From positions 1 to 64,000 of the forward strand of contig DASRFR010000058.1 of assembly GCA_035651455.1 (NCBI GenBank): DNA of 64,000 nucleotides. Reading direction: 5' to 3'. The position numbers and the translations under genes are program-made. The DNA comes from DASRFR01 sp035651455 (GTDB lineage: Bacteria > Acidobacteriota > Terriglobia > Terriglobales > Acidobacteriaceae). The notes below the pieces were generated by a model. That model did not search any database, was not told the DNA's origin, and was given only the letters and a program-made list of their open reading frames with translations. This document shows positions 26,263 through 35,029 of this stretch, in pieces (position 1 is the stretch's first letter; every line of letters starts with the position of its first letter).

Positions 26263-28514
26263 ATCGCCTTCAGGAGACCATCGAGAATTGGTTGAACGCT
26301 AGACTCTCCTACGACGGCTGTGGCGGTTGGCTGCGTATGACCGGCATCTTGAGTAGACGACTGCCCTTTGTACAAAGACTCAATTTGCGCCGCAAGCAAA
26401 CTGGTGAAGTCCTCGCATGTAGACTGCTGGAGCGTTCGAATATGACTGTGAACCTTCAGGAATTCACCCATGAGGATCACTCTTATATCGCCCCGAGAAA
26501 GTCTCGTCCCGATGCGGTTGTATCGCAAGACGAAAGAACTCGCTTCTGCCACACACGAATTAAGGAAATCCCTTGTCACACCCTGATCGTTCGCAGAAAG
26601 ATGCCTGCAAACTACGATCAAATCTATGTCGATCGGCTCTTTGGCTTGGTTTTTCGGGGTCGCACCAGACATTTCGGCTTTCACGGGATGGGTTACTACA
26701 ACTTCCAAACCGGCACTTTCTATTGCTTTTGCTAGCGCGAGCCAAGCCTCATTGCGAGAATGATGAAACGTAAAAGCTAGTCTGCCTCCCCGCTTCAACA
26801 CGCGAGCACATTCGACAAAAACATCTCCTAGCCGTTTACCGAACTCAACCGAGTTCTTGTCCTGTACTTCTGAAGAATGCCGAGTCGTTTCAGCATCGAA
26901 CGCTTGATCGTTCCCCTGCATCCCAATTCTTAGCCAGCAGTAAAAGAAATCGGCCAACTCAGAATAATGCACGTTGTCGAAGTATGGCGGGTCTGTAATA
27001 ACCAAATCGACGCTCGCGTTAGGGATCATGGGCAATTTGCTTGAATCCCCCTGTAATAGCAAGACCTCGGCATCTTGCTTCACAAGCTCGCTGAAGTTAC
27101 GTGCGAAGCGGGGTTGGATCGGCTTGTTGATTTTGAAAACCTTTTTGCCCACGACCTTCCCTGCTGTGTTGCTTGCTAGCTGTAGCTCAAATGGATCCGA
27201 GCAGTAGCGTATGGCACTAATCAAACGACGCTCGAAAAGAGTTGAGAACGAACCGCTGCTCTTTGCTGTGCCCCATGGATTTGCTTCGAGCGGAACACGT
27301 TCGGGTTTCAGGATGTGATGATGAAAAAGATGACGAACTGCTCCCGTTCCCTCTCCTTTGAAGGAACAGAACATATTATTGAACTCCAGAAGTCCCGAAA
27401 AAAGCAGCAAAAACATCTCTCTGACTGCGCTATTCGGCTCTCGCAGGATTCCGGACAGCAGTATGCCTAGGGCATACAACTGACGCGCATTGAACATCTG
27501 ACTCCAATGATGATAGTTGTACGCTCTCGCCTGATCCGTATTGTGACCAGGCGGGATTGATGTGTTTGGAATGGGAAATGTCCCCTCTCGAAGTCTACGT
27601 TCGGCTTCGGCGTATAAGGCGTGATCGTCGCTGTCCGGTTTCTTGTACACCTTTGTTCCATCAGGCAACAACAGCATCAGCGCGTACATGTCATGTTGCG
27701 GGATCGAACCCGATGCGCGACAGACGGACAAAATTGAGGATTCCTTTTCACAACTTTCGCAGCGGAAGTTTTGTCCTCGTACAGGCCCACTTTGCGGATC
27801 AAAAACCCACGAGCACTCTTTGCAGCGTGCTTCGCTGTCTGAGTACGCAATTTTGTTCACTTCGCCACACTTTGGGCATAATGCCTGAGACTCTGGCTTG
27901 CGCGTTGGATATGCGTTACTAGCGAAAATCCAGCTATCAAACAGCCTTGTTTTGGCATTGCACGACGGACACCTTAAGGTCTTTACCCAGAAGGTGTACA
28001 AGACATCAGCAGAAACAGCATCATACGTAGACTTGTACACCTCGCGGATCTTGGGTGCCACGTCAGATCGAAGACGATCGTAGGCCAGTCGGAGCAACGA
28101 TTCGTCGCACCCTTCAAGTGCTTTGCGTACTTGAAAATACGCAACTGGGTTGATGTCACATCCAACAGCGCGGCAGCCGAGTTTTAGTGCTTCGCCAATG
28201 GTTGTGCCACTTCCCATGAAGCAGTCCAAAACAACGCAGTCCGAGAAGTCATGCTCCCGGTAGAACTCCGCCCATAGATCAGCCTCGGGTGGCAGATTAC
28301 CCGCTAAAATCATGGCTCGAAATACAGAACCGAGCCGCGTGGCCCACCACTTGTGAACGTGATAGAGGGGACGATTGACTTCTTTACGCCAACTCTCCAA
28401 TTCGGCGATTGGGTTCAATTGCTCGAACGGCAGAGGAACATCGAGTGCAGTTCTCCCAGAAGGGTCTTCAGACACGTCTCCAGACCTCTCTCTTTCAGAA
28501 TGCTTAAATATCAT
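26259..28514 (-). CDS. DNA methyltransferase with internal zinc-ribbon region
   Basis: 751 residues. S-adenosylmethionine motif I is at 99-105 (FMGSGTT, followed by GCDINP at 118-123), and catalytic motif IV DPPY is at 508-511 (VITDPPYFDNVHYSEL). Between them, residues 180-260 hold four CxxC pairs (CPSC, CPKC, CKEC, CESC) and an HHWSQMFNARQ segment. This is the arrangement of zinc-ribbon adenine-type methylases (COG1743-like). It would protect host and prophage DNA from the convergent endonuclease. The large size and insert suggest it also recognises the DNA sequence itself. No ribosome binding site is clear before ATG 28514. Confidence 0.78.
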   Translation of the reverse strand: MIFKHSERERSGDVSEDPSGRTALDVPLPFEQLNPIAELESWRKEVNRPLYHVHKWWATRLGSVFRAMILAGNLPPEADLWAEFYREHDFSDCVVLDCFMGSGTTIGEALKLGCRAVGCDINPVAYFQVRKALEGCDESLLRLAYDRLRSDVAPKIREVYKSTYDAVSADVLYTFWVKTLRCPSCNAKTRLFDSWIFASNAYPTRKPESQALCPKCGEVNKIAYSDSEARCKECSWVFDPQSGPVRGQNFRCESCEKESSILSVCRASGSIPQHDMYALMLLLPDGTKVYKKPDSDDHALYAEAERRLREGTFPIPNTSIPPGHNTDQARAYNYHHWSQMFNARQLYALGILLSGILREPNSAVREMFLLLFSGLLEFNNMFCSFKGEGTGAVRHLFHHHILKPERVPLEANPWGTAKSSGSFSTLFERRLISAIRYCSDPFELQLASNTAGKVVGKKVFKINKPIQPRFARNFSELVKQDAEVLLLQGDSSKLPMIPNASVDLVITDPPYFDNVHYSELADFFYCWLRIGMQGNDQAFDAETTRHSSEVQDKNSVEFGKRLGDVFVECARVLKRGGRLAFTFHHSRNEAWLALAKAIESAGLEVVVTHPVKAEMSGATPKNQAKEPIDIDLIVVCRHLSANDQGVTRDFLNSCVAEASSFVLRYNRIGTRLSRGDIRVILMGEFLKVHSHIRTLQQSTCEDFTSLLAAQIESLYKGQSSTQDAGHTQPTATAVVGESSVQPILDGLLKAI

Positions 28515-28734
28515 TTATTGCTTTCAATCGGTCGAGTGAGTGTAGCATGTTCGCTATTTGTTCGCCTGCGCCCAACGTTGCAGATCGGTGCTGTGTCCTG
28601 GATTCTATCAACATTCTGCCTGTGAAAAGGCTTTTGGACACGTGTAAAAACTGACATCGCCATTCAGCCAGCGAGTGTCGATTGATGTGGCTCAACCTGT
28701 TTGTCCATAGTGGTCGGCTTTGGGGCCTTCCATT
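28515..28734. other. Intergenic region upstream of the methyltransferase
   Basis: 220 bp. Presumably holds the methyltransferase promoter and the end of the 28735-29016 transcript; no clear promoter boxes or terminator are visible. Confidence 0.35.
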
Positions 28735-29016
28735 TTAGTACTCCCCCGGAAGGAGGATGCACGTCGACGAACGATCAGCCTCAGTGATGATCCAAATCTT
28801 CACGCCGCTGTGGAGGGTGTAGGCTGACAGGAGCCGGAAGCCGTGCTTCAGGCTAAGCTCGTTCTCGTGCCTGTCGTGCTCGTCCACTGTTCCCCAATCG
28901 CCATGAATGTGTCGGTCGAGGTACGCGAATAGTAGTTCGCCAGATTCCTGCAACGCGGAGATTGCGCCAGGAGCCGCTACGATTCTGCCGGGAAGAAACT
29001 TTTCAGGTTCACTCAC
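28735..29016 (-). CDS. Conserved hypothetical protein of mobile elements
   Basis: 93 residues: FLPGRIVAAPGAISALQESG, ARHVSGDW-like text here as DRHIHGDWGTVDEHD, and LLSAYTLHSGVKIWIITEAD ending LLPGEY. I know this family from plasmids and integrated elements of many proteobacteria and others; its function is unknown and its common annotation as a restriction subunit is not supported by motifs. It sits at the junction between the defence block and the phage genes. Confidence 0.6.
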   Translation of the reverse strand: MSEPEKFLPGRIVAAPGAISALQESGELLFAYLDRHIHGDWGTVDEHDRHENELSLKHGFRLLSAYTLHSGVKIWIITEADRSSTCILLPGEY

Positions 29017-29066
29017 AGCAAAGAGTTATGCCTTAGACGAGAACCGCTTGACACGAACAAAGGTCA

Positions 29067-29378
29067 TCAGGTCTCACTGCATAACTGAAAGCAGCTAGGG
29101 CAGACCCATTTCTTCTGGTCGAACTTCCCGAGAAGAAAACGGACAGCTGGCCTTCCGCACCCACATTCCCTGCCGGTACCGAGTGACTTTGGCTGAATCC
29201 AACCGGAAATGTTCCCTGCGCGTGGCCGCTTCACTCTCTCCTTGCGAAGTTTCCATCTCAGCGCAGAGTCAGCCGCACGCTGCTGAGCCGCAATCTTTGC
29301 CCATCTGCGTTTGCGTGCATGATAAGCGAGGAGCTCACTGCCACCGTGGATGGCGACCTCGAATTCCCAGTCAGCCAT
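29067..29378 (-). CDS. Small protein with C-terminal zinc motif
   Basis: The frame opens at 29417; I prefer ATG 29378 (MADWEFEVAIHGGSE), giving 103 residues. The middle is very basic (HARKRRWAKIAAQQRAADSA). The C-terminus has cysteines in GRECGCGRP and WVCPSCFQLC, likely a zinc knuckle. It resembles the neighbouring 46-residue protein in the phrase WEFEVAIHGG versus WEIAVGRR. Role unknown. Confidence 0.45.
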   Translation of the reverse strand: MADWEFEVAIHGGSELLAYHARKRRWAKIAAQQRAADSALRWKLRKERVKRPRAGNISGWIQPKSLGTGRECGCGRPAVRFLLGKFDQKKWVCPSCFQLCSET

Positions 29379-29434
29379 GGCCAGCCGATAGGCAAATATG
29401 ACTTGAGCATCAACCACGCGAAGCTAATACGAGA

Positions 29435-29575
29435 CTATGACTTGTCACAGCGACAATCTTCGGTGAGTTTCTTGCAGACAACACAGCGACGACCGACAGC
29501 GATTTCCCACTCACGGTCTGTGATCCGACGCTTGGAGTTGGCAGGCAGAGTGAACTTTTCGTCGAGGTATTTCAT
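29435..29575 (-). CDS. 46-residue zinc-finger-like protein
   Basis: A short gene running from ATG 29575 to TAG 29435. It reads MKYLDEKFTLPANSKRRITD then REWEIAVGRRCVVCKKLTED and CRCDKS. Two cysteine pairs (CVVC, CRC) suggest a zinc-binding knuckle. It lies between the 29378 and 29841 genes on the same strand with short gaps. Its function is unknown. Confidence 0.5.
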   Translation of the reverse strand: MKYLDEKFTLPANSKRRITDREWEIAVGRRCVVCKKLTEDCRCDKS

Positions 29576-29583
29576 TCAATCAA

Positions 29584-29841
29584 TTACTTGACCAGAGTCG
29601 GCGTGTGCGGGAACAAGAACCTGAACGCCATTACGATGCCGGCACCGATGGAACCCGCTAGTCCAGTCTTGATATAGTCCACCTTGCGTTTGAACGACGC
29701 ATCACTCACCAGTGGCGCAACCTGCGTCTCGATCTTCGCGAGTCGCTCGCCATGCTCCTTGAAACCATTGTTGACGGTCTTCGTTAGCTCCGTCTGTCCA
29801 TCAAGCAATTGCTGAAGAAGCATCTGGGTTGCATCGTCCAT
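29584..29841 (-). CDS. Holin-like small membrane protein
   Basis: 85 residues. Residues 1-50 are an amphipathic, coiled-coil-like segment (LLQQLLDGQTELTKTVNNGF). One hydrophobic segment follows (IKTGLAGSIGAGIVMAFRFL), and the end is short and basic. Position right after the fibre genes, where lysis genes of many phages lie, makes a holin or lysis accessory protein plausible. ATG follows GAGGGAGAACC. Confidence 0.5.
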   Translation of the reverse strand: MDDATQMLLQQLLDGQTELTKTVNNGFKEHGERLAKIETQVAPLVSDASFKRKVDYIKTGLAGSIGAGIVMAFRFLFPHTPTLVK

Positions 29842-29876
29842 GGTTCTCCCTCAAGACTATGATTCGGTAGTCAGCT

Positions 29877-30689
29877 TTACGAAAGCGTGACACCAACCGG
29901 AGTCCCGACCACCCACCAGTTTCCTTGGTATGCGCGGATGGTGATGTTCTCGCCGACGACAGAGCCTGCAAAATTCAGCACAGTGTACGTCGCGTTGAAC
30001 GGAGTGACCGGAGGAGACTCCAGATCAATTGTCACCGTGTGCGCAGCCGCGTGGGTCGAGTGGATCTCAACCACCTTGCCGTCATCGGTTCCGCTCACCG
30101 GAGCAGGGATGTGGTACGCGCCAGCCGTGGCCTTGACCAGAAAGGCAACGTGAGTGGACGTTGCAAGCTCAGGCGTCGGCGGAGAAGCTGTGTCATCGTA
30201 TGCCAAGCAGGAGACGCGTGGATCGGGAAACTCGGAGAACTTCAGCTTCGCGCTGCTATCCAAGCCAGCGTAGCCATTTGCCACGTCCTTGTTCGCTGCC
30301 AGTTCCTGAATGGACTCAGCCGCAACGATGTCGGTGCCATTGCAGAACACGAGCCGATAGTCGCCAGGATTGAGCGTGACGCCAGTCTGGCCTGTGACCT
30401 TCACCGTGACCGTGTGAGCGGTTCCCGCGTGGTGCAGGCGATAGAACTTCTTGCCATTGGGCACGACGAAGGTGACTGCGCTCGCCAAGGTTCCCGTGAA
30501 CTTCAGGTTGAAGGCGAAGGTCACCGTGCTCGCGGTTGGCGTGATGGTGCCACCAGCCGAGACGTCAGTGGACAGCGTGTCTGTCATCGCACGATCCAGT
30601 TGGTCGAACGCGGTGTTCGCGGTGACTTCCTTCTGCGTCTGGTTCGATGCGATTTCTTGGATACCTAGGTTGGTCGTAGTCCCACTCAT
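29877..30689 (-). CDS. Tail fibre-like protein (DUF2793-like N-terminus)
   Basis: 270 residues. The N-terminus NLGIQEIASNQTQKEVTANT, then AFDQLD resembles the conserved start of DUF2793 phage proteins. The rest is beta-rich and threonine/valine-rich (VTVKVTGQTGVTLNPGDYRL) and ends NWWVVGTPVGVTL, as in fibre or baseplate decoration proteins. It is the last of a series of fibre genes. ATG follows GAGAGGCACATT. Confidence 0.65.
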   Translation of the reverse strand: MSGTTTNLGIQEIASNQTQKEVTANTAFDQLDRAMTDTLSTDVSAGGTITPTASTVTFAFNLKFTGTLASAVTFVVPNGKKFYRLHHAGTAHTVTVKVTGQTGVTLNPGDYRLVFCNGTDIVAAESIQELAANKDVANGYAGLDSSAKLKFSEFPDPRVSCLAYDDTASPPTPELATSTHVAFLVKATAGAYHIPAPVSGTDDGKVVEIHSTHAAAHTVTIDLESPPVTPFNATYTVLNFAGSVVGENITIRAYQGNWWVVGTPVGVTLS

Positions 30690-30704
30690 AATGTGCCTCT
30701 CAAT

Positions 30705-31016
30705 TTAGTCCGGGAAGATTTGTCCTGCTTGCGTTCCCTTTGCGGCTCCCGTCGGGAAAATCTGACCGGAGTAAGGAGTGCTCAGTGCCGAATCCCAGTA
30801 GTCGCGCACCATGGTGTAAACACTTCTGGCGAACAGCTTAGGGAGCCAACCAGCAGCCGTCGCTGGAAGAGCGGCAGACGTGCCAGCGTTCATCGTGGTG
30901 GCCTGCAACAGAATGCCCTTCTTGCCGTTTGCAGCCGTGGCATCACCGATGATTGGGAAATGTCCTCCCACCGTGTCGCTGCTGCTCGTTTGTCCGTAGC
31001 CCAGAATCGTGGACAT
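30705..31016 (-). CDS. Small phage structural protein
   Basis: 103 residues. Glycine-, alanine- and threonine-rich (GYGQTSSSDTVGGHFPI, PATAAGWLPKLFARSVYTMV), ending with the phrase SGQIFPTGAAKGTQAGQIFP in which QIFP occurs twice. It lies 3 bp after the 31020-32660 gene, so it is part of the fibre operon. No family recognised. Confidence 0.5.
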   Translation of the reverse strand: MSTILGYGQTSSSDTVGGHFPIIGDATAANGKKGILLQATTMNAGTSAALPATAAGWLPKLFARSVYTMVRDYWDSALSTPYSGQIFPTGAAKGTQAGQIFPD

Positions 31017-31019
31017 CAG

Positions 31020-32660
31020 TTACTCCCAAAGAATCGCGCCAGCACCCAGGTTGCTGGCACCGAAAGAAGTGGATGACGGCGCAGGATCAAGACTCGTCGA
31101 GCCAGCACCTTTGCTGACCAAGTAGGTGTGCGAGGCTCCGTACAGAACGACGTTCACCAACTGACCATCGACCGTTTCACCAGACTTGAGCGTGAGACAA
31201 CCCATTTGAGGATTCGCCACATAGCCCATTGTGTTCTGGATCGGCAAGGCCACGATGCTGCCGTTGAAGGCTGTGGTTGAGTTATTGTCCGTCATCATGG
31301 TCGTCCAGCCTCTCGTGATGAGTGCGCCAGTACCACCTGCTCCATTTTTGTAGATGAACTGTCTGCCGTTTTGCGTGCCGGAGTTGCTGGCACCACAGCA
31401 CCACGCCACCATGACCCAAGTGTCGAGGACGGCTCCCGCGTTGTCGCGAGCGTAGTCAATCACGAACACGCTTGGCCCTTGCACGGCATCGACTACTGAC
31501 GTGCGCCACATGACCATGCGGAAGTTGAGGCTGTCACCGGAGAAGTCACACTCATACAGCTTGCTGTTGCAAGCGAACGCACCACCCAAGTTCAGGACGT
31601 TGGCTGTGCCGAACGTACACTGATTGCCACCAATGAGGCCAGTGGAGGTTCCCGACGTGCCGTAAGCCGTGCCCACGCTGAGCTGAAAGCAAGGTGCAGC
31701 AGTGAGGTTCTGATAGCAGTACACGATCTTGAGATAGATCGGGTTGGTGGTGCTGGCGTTCTTCCAAGTTTCGTATGGGTAGAGATACCAGAAGCCACCG
31801 TTTGTGCCACCGTTCCAGAGCGACGTGGACGGCTGATCATTGCTGGTTGCAAAGGCAGTCGCAGCCGAGTGGTTCACGCCACTGGAGTTGGTGAATGCCA
31901 AGTGTGTCGTGTCTGACGCGATGCAAGTCAGCGTCGTCTGATCGTTGCCATCACCGAAGCCGGAAATCTTGAACGTCTTACCAGCGAAGGCTCCATTCGG
32001 CGAAGGGTTCGTGGAGTTCGATGCTCCGTTCGTGATGGTGCCAACATAGCTGGTGGTGTTCGCGCTGCTGGTTCCGGTCGGAGTTCCCGAAGGAGTCTCG
32101 TTGGTGCCGCTCGGGTTGTTCAGCGTCAGTGAGGTTGCCGTGGACGCAGAGCAGATCCAGGAGCCATTGTTGTTGGCGTTGTTCATACCAGCGAGCGTGA
32201 ACATCCAGCCAACGTAGGTGTTCGTGCCACCTGCTCCGATGGTCGTGGCACAGTTGACAATCATGGTGCTCGCACCAGCCGACGTGATGCTGGAGGGAGT
32301 GAAGCTGATGGCCGTCTGGCGGATGGCCTGCGTCAACGCAAGGTTGGTGCTTTGCGCAGCCATGTAGGTATTGTTGTCCGAGCCGTTCACCAGATCGTTC
32401 GTACTGTTGTCAGTTGTGGTTCCAGCATATGCTGAGCCAGCCACAAAGTTTCCTTGCCAGCGATAAGTGGCAGGATGTGGAGGCACGTTGTTATTGGAGG
32501 CTGGTTGGATAGCGACGACGTTCGACCAGTTCACTTCGCCGTTTCCACTCTGCGCAGTCCAACCGAACGCGCTGAGAGCCGCACCGATGCCCGACTGAGC
32601 CATCGCCTTGAAGCTTGTAACATCAAAACCGTACGTGAGAAATGATTGCCTGATTGCCAT
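31020..32660 (-). CDS. Fibre/receptor-binding candidate A
   Basis: 546 residues, rich in serine, threonine, glycine and asparagine with little charge, typical of phage fibre shafts. The C-terminus YGASHTYLVSKGAG and AGAILWE corresponds to YGATHTYLAVKSNT and TFAIRWE at the end of the next protein (32664-34112), so the two are paralogues. It probably forms part of the tail-tip adhesion apparatus. Confidence 0.6.
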   Translation of the reverse strand: MAIRQSFLTYGFDVTSFKAMAQSGIGAALSAFGWTAQSGNGEVNWSNVVAIQPASNNNVPPHPATYRWQGNFVAGSAYAGTTTDNSTNDLVNGSDNNTYMAAQSTNLALTQAIRQTAISFTPSSITSAGASTMIVNCATTIGAGGTNTYVGWMFTLAGMNNANNNGSWICSASTATSLTLNNPSGTNETPSGTPTGTSSANTTSYVGTITNGASNSTNPSPNGAFAGKTFKISGFGDGNDQTTLTCIASDTTHLAFTNSSGVNHSAATAFATSNDQPSTSLWNGGTNGGFWYLYPYETWKNASTTNPIYLKIVYCYQNLTAAPCFQLSVGTAYGTSGTSTGLIGGNQCTFGTANVLNLGGAFACNSKLYECDFSGDSLNFRMVMWRTSVVDAVQGPSVFVIDYARDNAGAVLDTWVMVAWCCGASNSGTQNGRQFIYKNGAGGTGALITRGWTTMMTDNNSTTAFNGSIVALPIQNTMGYVANPQMGCLTLKSGETVDGQLVNVVLYGASHTYLVSKGAGSTSLDPAPSSTSFGASNLGAGAILWE

Positions 32661-32663
32661 GAA

Positions 32664-34112
32664 TTACTCCCACCTAATCGCGAAGGTCAGTGCCGAGTTT
32701 GAACCCAAGGAGCCTCGATTGCTGGCGCACTGATAAGACCAGCCACCTACCGTGTTGCTCTTCACTGCCAAGTAGGTGTGCGTCGCGCCATAGCTTGTGA
32801 TGGTGAAGGACGTGCCGTCTGCGATGTCAAGGTTGTTCACGCAGACGATCATCAACATCGCCGTCCACCAACCGAGGTTGGCGAAACACGGAGCAGCCGG
32901 GATGTTGTTGCCTACCTGCCAACTGTTCGTCGTGGAGCCGGGAGCCGCAGCATCGCTGCTGTGTAAGTCGCTGATCGTGTTCAGATGGAAGTCGCGTCTG
33001 CCGATGCCGGGAGACGAGCCTGCTCCAGCGTTTAGCAGGAGCGAGCACTGCTTGAAGGTTGCCGTGCCGCTGCTCTGTGCTCCTCCGCCAACCACGTAAG
33101 TGACAGCCGTCGCCGTGTTCGCTCCAGTGTTGTCCTTGCTGCGTTCGAAGCCGAACACCCACGAGTTGAAGGTCGAGGTTGCCGTGCGGAACATGACGCA
33201 GATGAAGCCTGAGCCATCACCATTGCCACAGAAGTCGCACTCGAAGAGCGTCGTGGAGGCAGTCGCAGAGTTCAGGCCACCGACAAACTCACGAGTCGTG
33301 CAGTTGCCAGTGGCAGCGACCGAGCCAGCGTACAAGTCAGCCGTGCCAGTGACGGCATTGCTCATCTGAAACGCCATCTGTGGGACGCCAGCCGACACCG
33401 TGCCATACTCGAGCCGCATGTACGCGGCTTGCAGACCGTCGTTGGTGTGCCACATTTCGTAGTTCCAAACCTTCCACTTGGTTCCACCAGAGGAGTTACC
33501 AGTGGAGCCGACGGTGGCCGCGTTCGGAATGTTGTTCAGGTTCGCGGCTGAGACCGAGATGTAGGTTCCATAGTGGCTGGAGCCGTCGTTGTACCAGATC
33601 ACATCGCCCACGGCATAGGTCGTGGATGCGCTCCAGATGATGTCGGAGTGAACCTTGGAAGTCAGTCCGGAGGACAAGACACCGTTCAAGGTCAGCGCGT
33701 TCGCTGGCAGGAAGTCGCCAGTGTAGCTGTACGCGTTGATGGCAGCGGTGAAGGTGCCTGTGTCGGTCACACCACTCTGCGTGGACTTGGTGATGGTGAA
33801 CGTGGTGGTCGTCGGCGTGGACGCGATAGCGAAGTCGCCATTGAAGTGCGTCGTGCCAGTGATCGAAACCACCTGTCCAGTACGGAAGCCGTGAGCCGTG
33901 GAAGTCGTCCCTGTCCAGATCGTACCGTTGCCTGTGATGCTGGAGAGCGTCTTGGTGATCGTGCTCCACACAGCCTGAATCTTGTCGTTGGTCTGCACCA
34001 GCTTCGTCTTGCTGGTGTCTGCCAGCGACGAGTTGATGAAGCTGGCCCACAGCACGTAGTTTGCATTGCTAGCGCAGTCAGGAGCCTTCGACGCTGAGAT
34101 TGTGTTTGCCAT
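32664..34112 (-). CDS. Fibre/receptor-binding candidate B
   Basis: 482 residues, threonine- and serine-rich beta-type sequence (GNGTIWTGTTSTAHGFRTGQ). Shares its C-terminal motif GATHTYLA with the neighbouring 31020-32660 protein. The start codon overlaps the preceding gene's stop (TAATG at 34112), showing coupled translation. Confidence 0.6.
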   Translation of the reverse strand: MANTISASKAPDCASNANYVLWASFINSSLADTSKTKLVQTNDKIQAVWSTITKTLSSITGNGTIWTGTTSTAHGFRTGQVVSITGTTHFNGDFAIASTPTTTTFTITKSTQSGVTDTGTFTAAINAYSYTGDFLPANALTLNGVLSSGLTSKVHSDIIWSASTTYAVGDVIWYNDGSSHYGTYISVSAANLNNIPNAATVGSTGNSSGGTKWKVWNYEMWHTNDGLQAAYMRLEYGTVSAGVPQMAFQMSNAVTGTADLYAGSVAATGNCTTREFVGGLNSATASTTLFECDFCGNGDGSGFICVMFRTATSTFNSWVFGFERSKDNTGANTATAVTYVVGGGAQSSGTATFKQCSLLLNAGAGSSPGIGRRDFHLNTISDLHSSDAAAPGSTTNSWQVGNNIPAAPCFANLGWWTAMLMIVCVNNLDIADGTSFTITSYGATHTYLAVKSNTVGGWSYQCASNRGSLGSNSALTFAIRWE

Positions 34113-35029
34113 TATGAAGCCTCTGTACCGATAAAGCTGAAAGTTACCTGCACCGAATGAGCCGAGCCGCTCAGGTTGGTGATGGCATACTGAATGCTGG
34201 AGTTCGGGATGCTCTCGTTGTTATTACCCACGATGGGAGGACTGCAACGCCACACCGTGTACTTGTCGGACGTGTCGAGATACAAGTCGCAGATCACGCC
34301 ATGCTGCGTTCCCGGAACCGGAGGAATGTCCTTCGAACGATCAACCGTCGGCGTGCCGCTCGAGGACAGGCCAGTGTCAGCCAGTCGTGCAGCAGCCGTT
34401 TCGTAAAGCCGAATCCTGCACGCTCTGTCAGCCTGTACCTTCGTCAATAGGAAACTGCGGTTCAATCCCACAGTGCCAAGTGCCAGACTCAAGCTGTCGC
34501 CTGCGATGCTCGCTGTGGTGAGCACGACGTTGGTGCGTACGCCTGCCGTGGAGCCACCTGCTCCAGTGCCGAACGGAGCCTGCCATTCCACCTTGCCGTC
34601 AGCCGACACATAGACTGGCGTAGTGCCGTCCGTGGTAGGAGCGTCGAACAGCACACCGTGCAAGCCAATTACCGTCAAGGCCTTCGCAACGTTCGAGACG
34701 TCGCCAGTGAAGGTCGCATCACTGATGTCGTTCCACACCAGCGTGTGCGGTGTCCAACTGCCTCCAATGATCTGGAGAAACTGCCCAGAGCCAGGAGCCG
34801 AGTTCGCAACCGGAGTTCCCTGCAAGCCTGTGATCTTCGGAGTCGAATACGTGCCACCGATGTCGCCAGTGATCTTGAGCAAGCCAGCGACACTGCCTGT
34901 GGCGAACGGAGTCTCGCACGAGACGTGCGGATTGTTCGGGTCAGTGTTGTCCACTTGGAAGTGGTTGTTCTGATAGCCCGACTCCGCAGCCGGAGTAATT
35001 TTCGAGTACGTGATGTTGATCGATGCCAT
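34112..35029 (-). CDS. Tail fibre-like protein
   Basis: 305 residues. The N-terminal third has phage-fibre phrases (GLLKITGDIGGTYSTPKITG, WNDISDATFTGDVSNVAKAL). The C-terminal domain (LLTKVQADRACRIRLYETAA through YAITNLSGSAHSVQVTFSFI) matches a small beta domain common at the ends of phage tail proteins. Both ends overlap the neighbours by one base in TAATG. Confidence 0.65.
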   Translation of the reverse strand: MASINITYSKITPAAESGYQNNHFQVDNTDPNNPHVSCETPFATGSVAGLLKITGDIGGTYSTPKITGLQGTPVANSAPGSGQFLQIIGGSWTPHTLVWNDISDATFTGDVSNVAKALTVIGLHGVLFDAPTTDGTTPVYVSADGKVEWQAPFGTGAGGSTAGVRTNVVLTTASIAGDSLSLALGTVGLNRSFLLTKVQADRACRIRLYETAAARLADTGLSSSGTPTVDRSKDIPPVPGTQHGVICDLYLDTSDKYTVWRCSPPIVGNNNESIPNSSIQYAITNLSGSAHSVQVTFSFIGTEAS

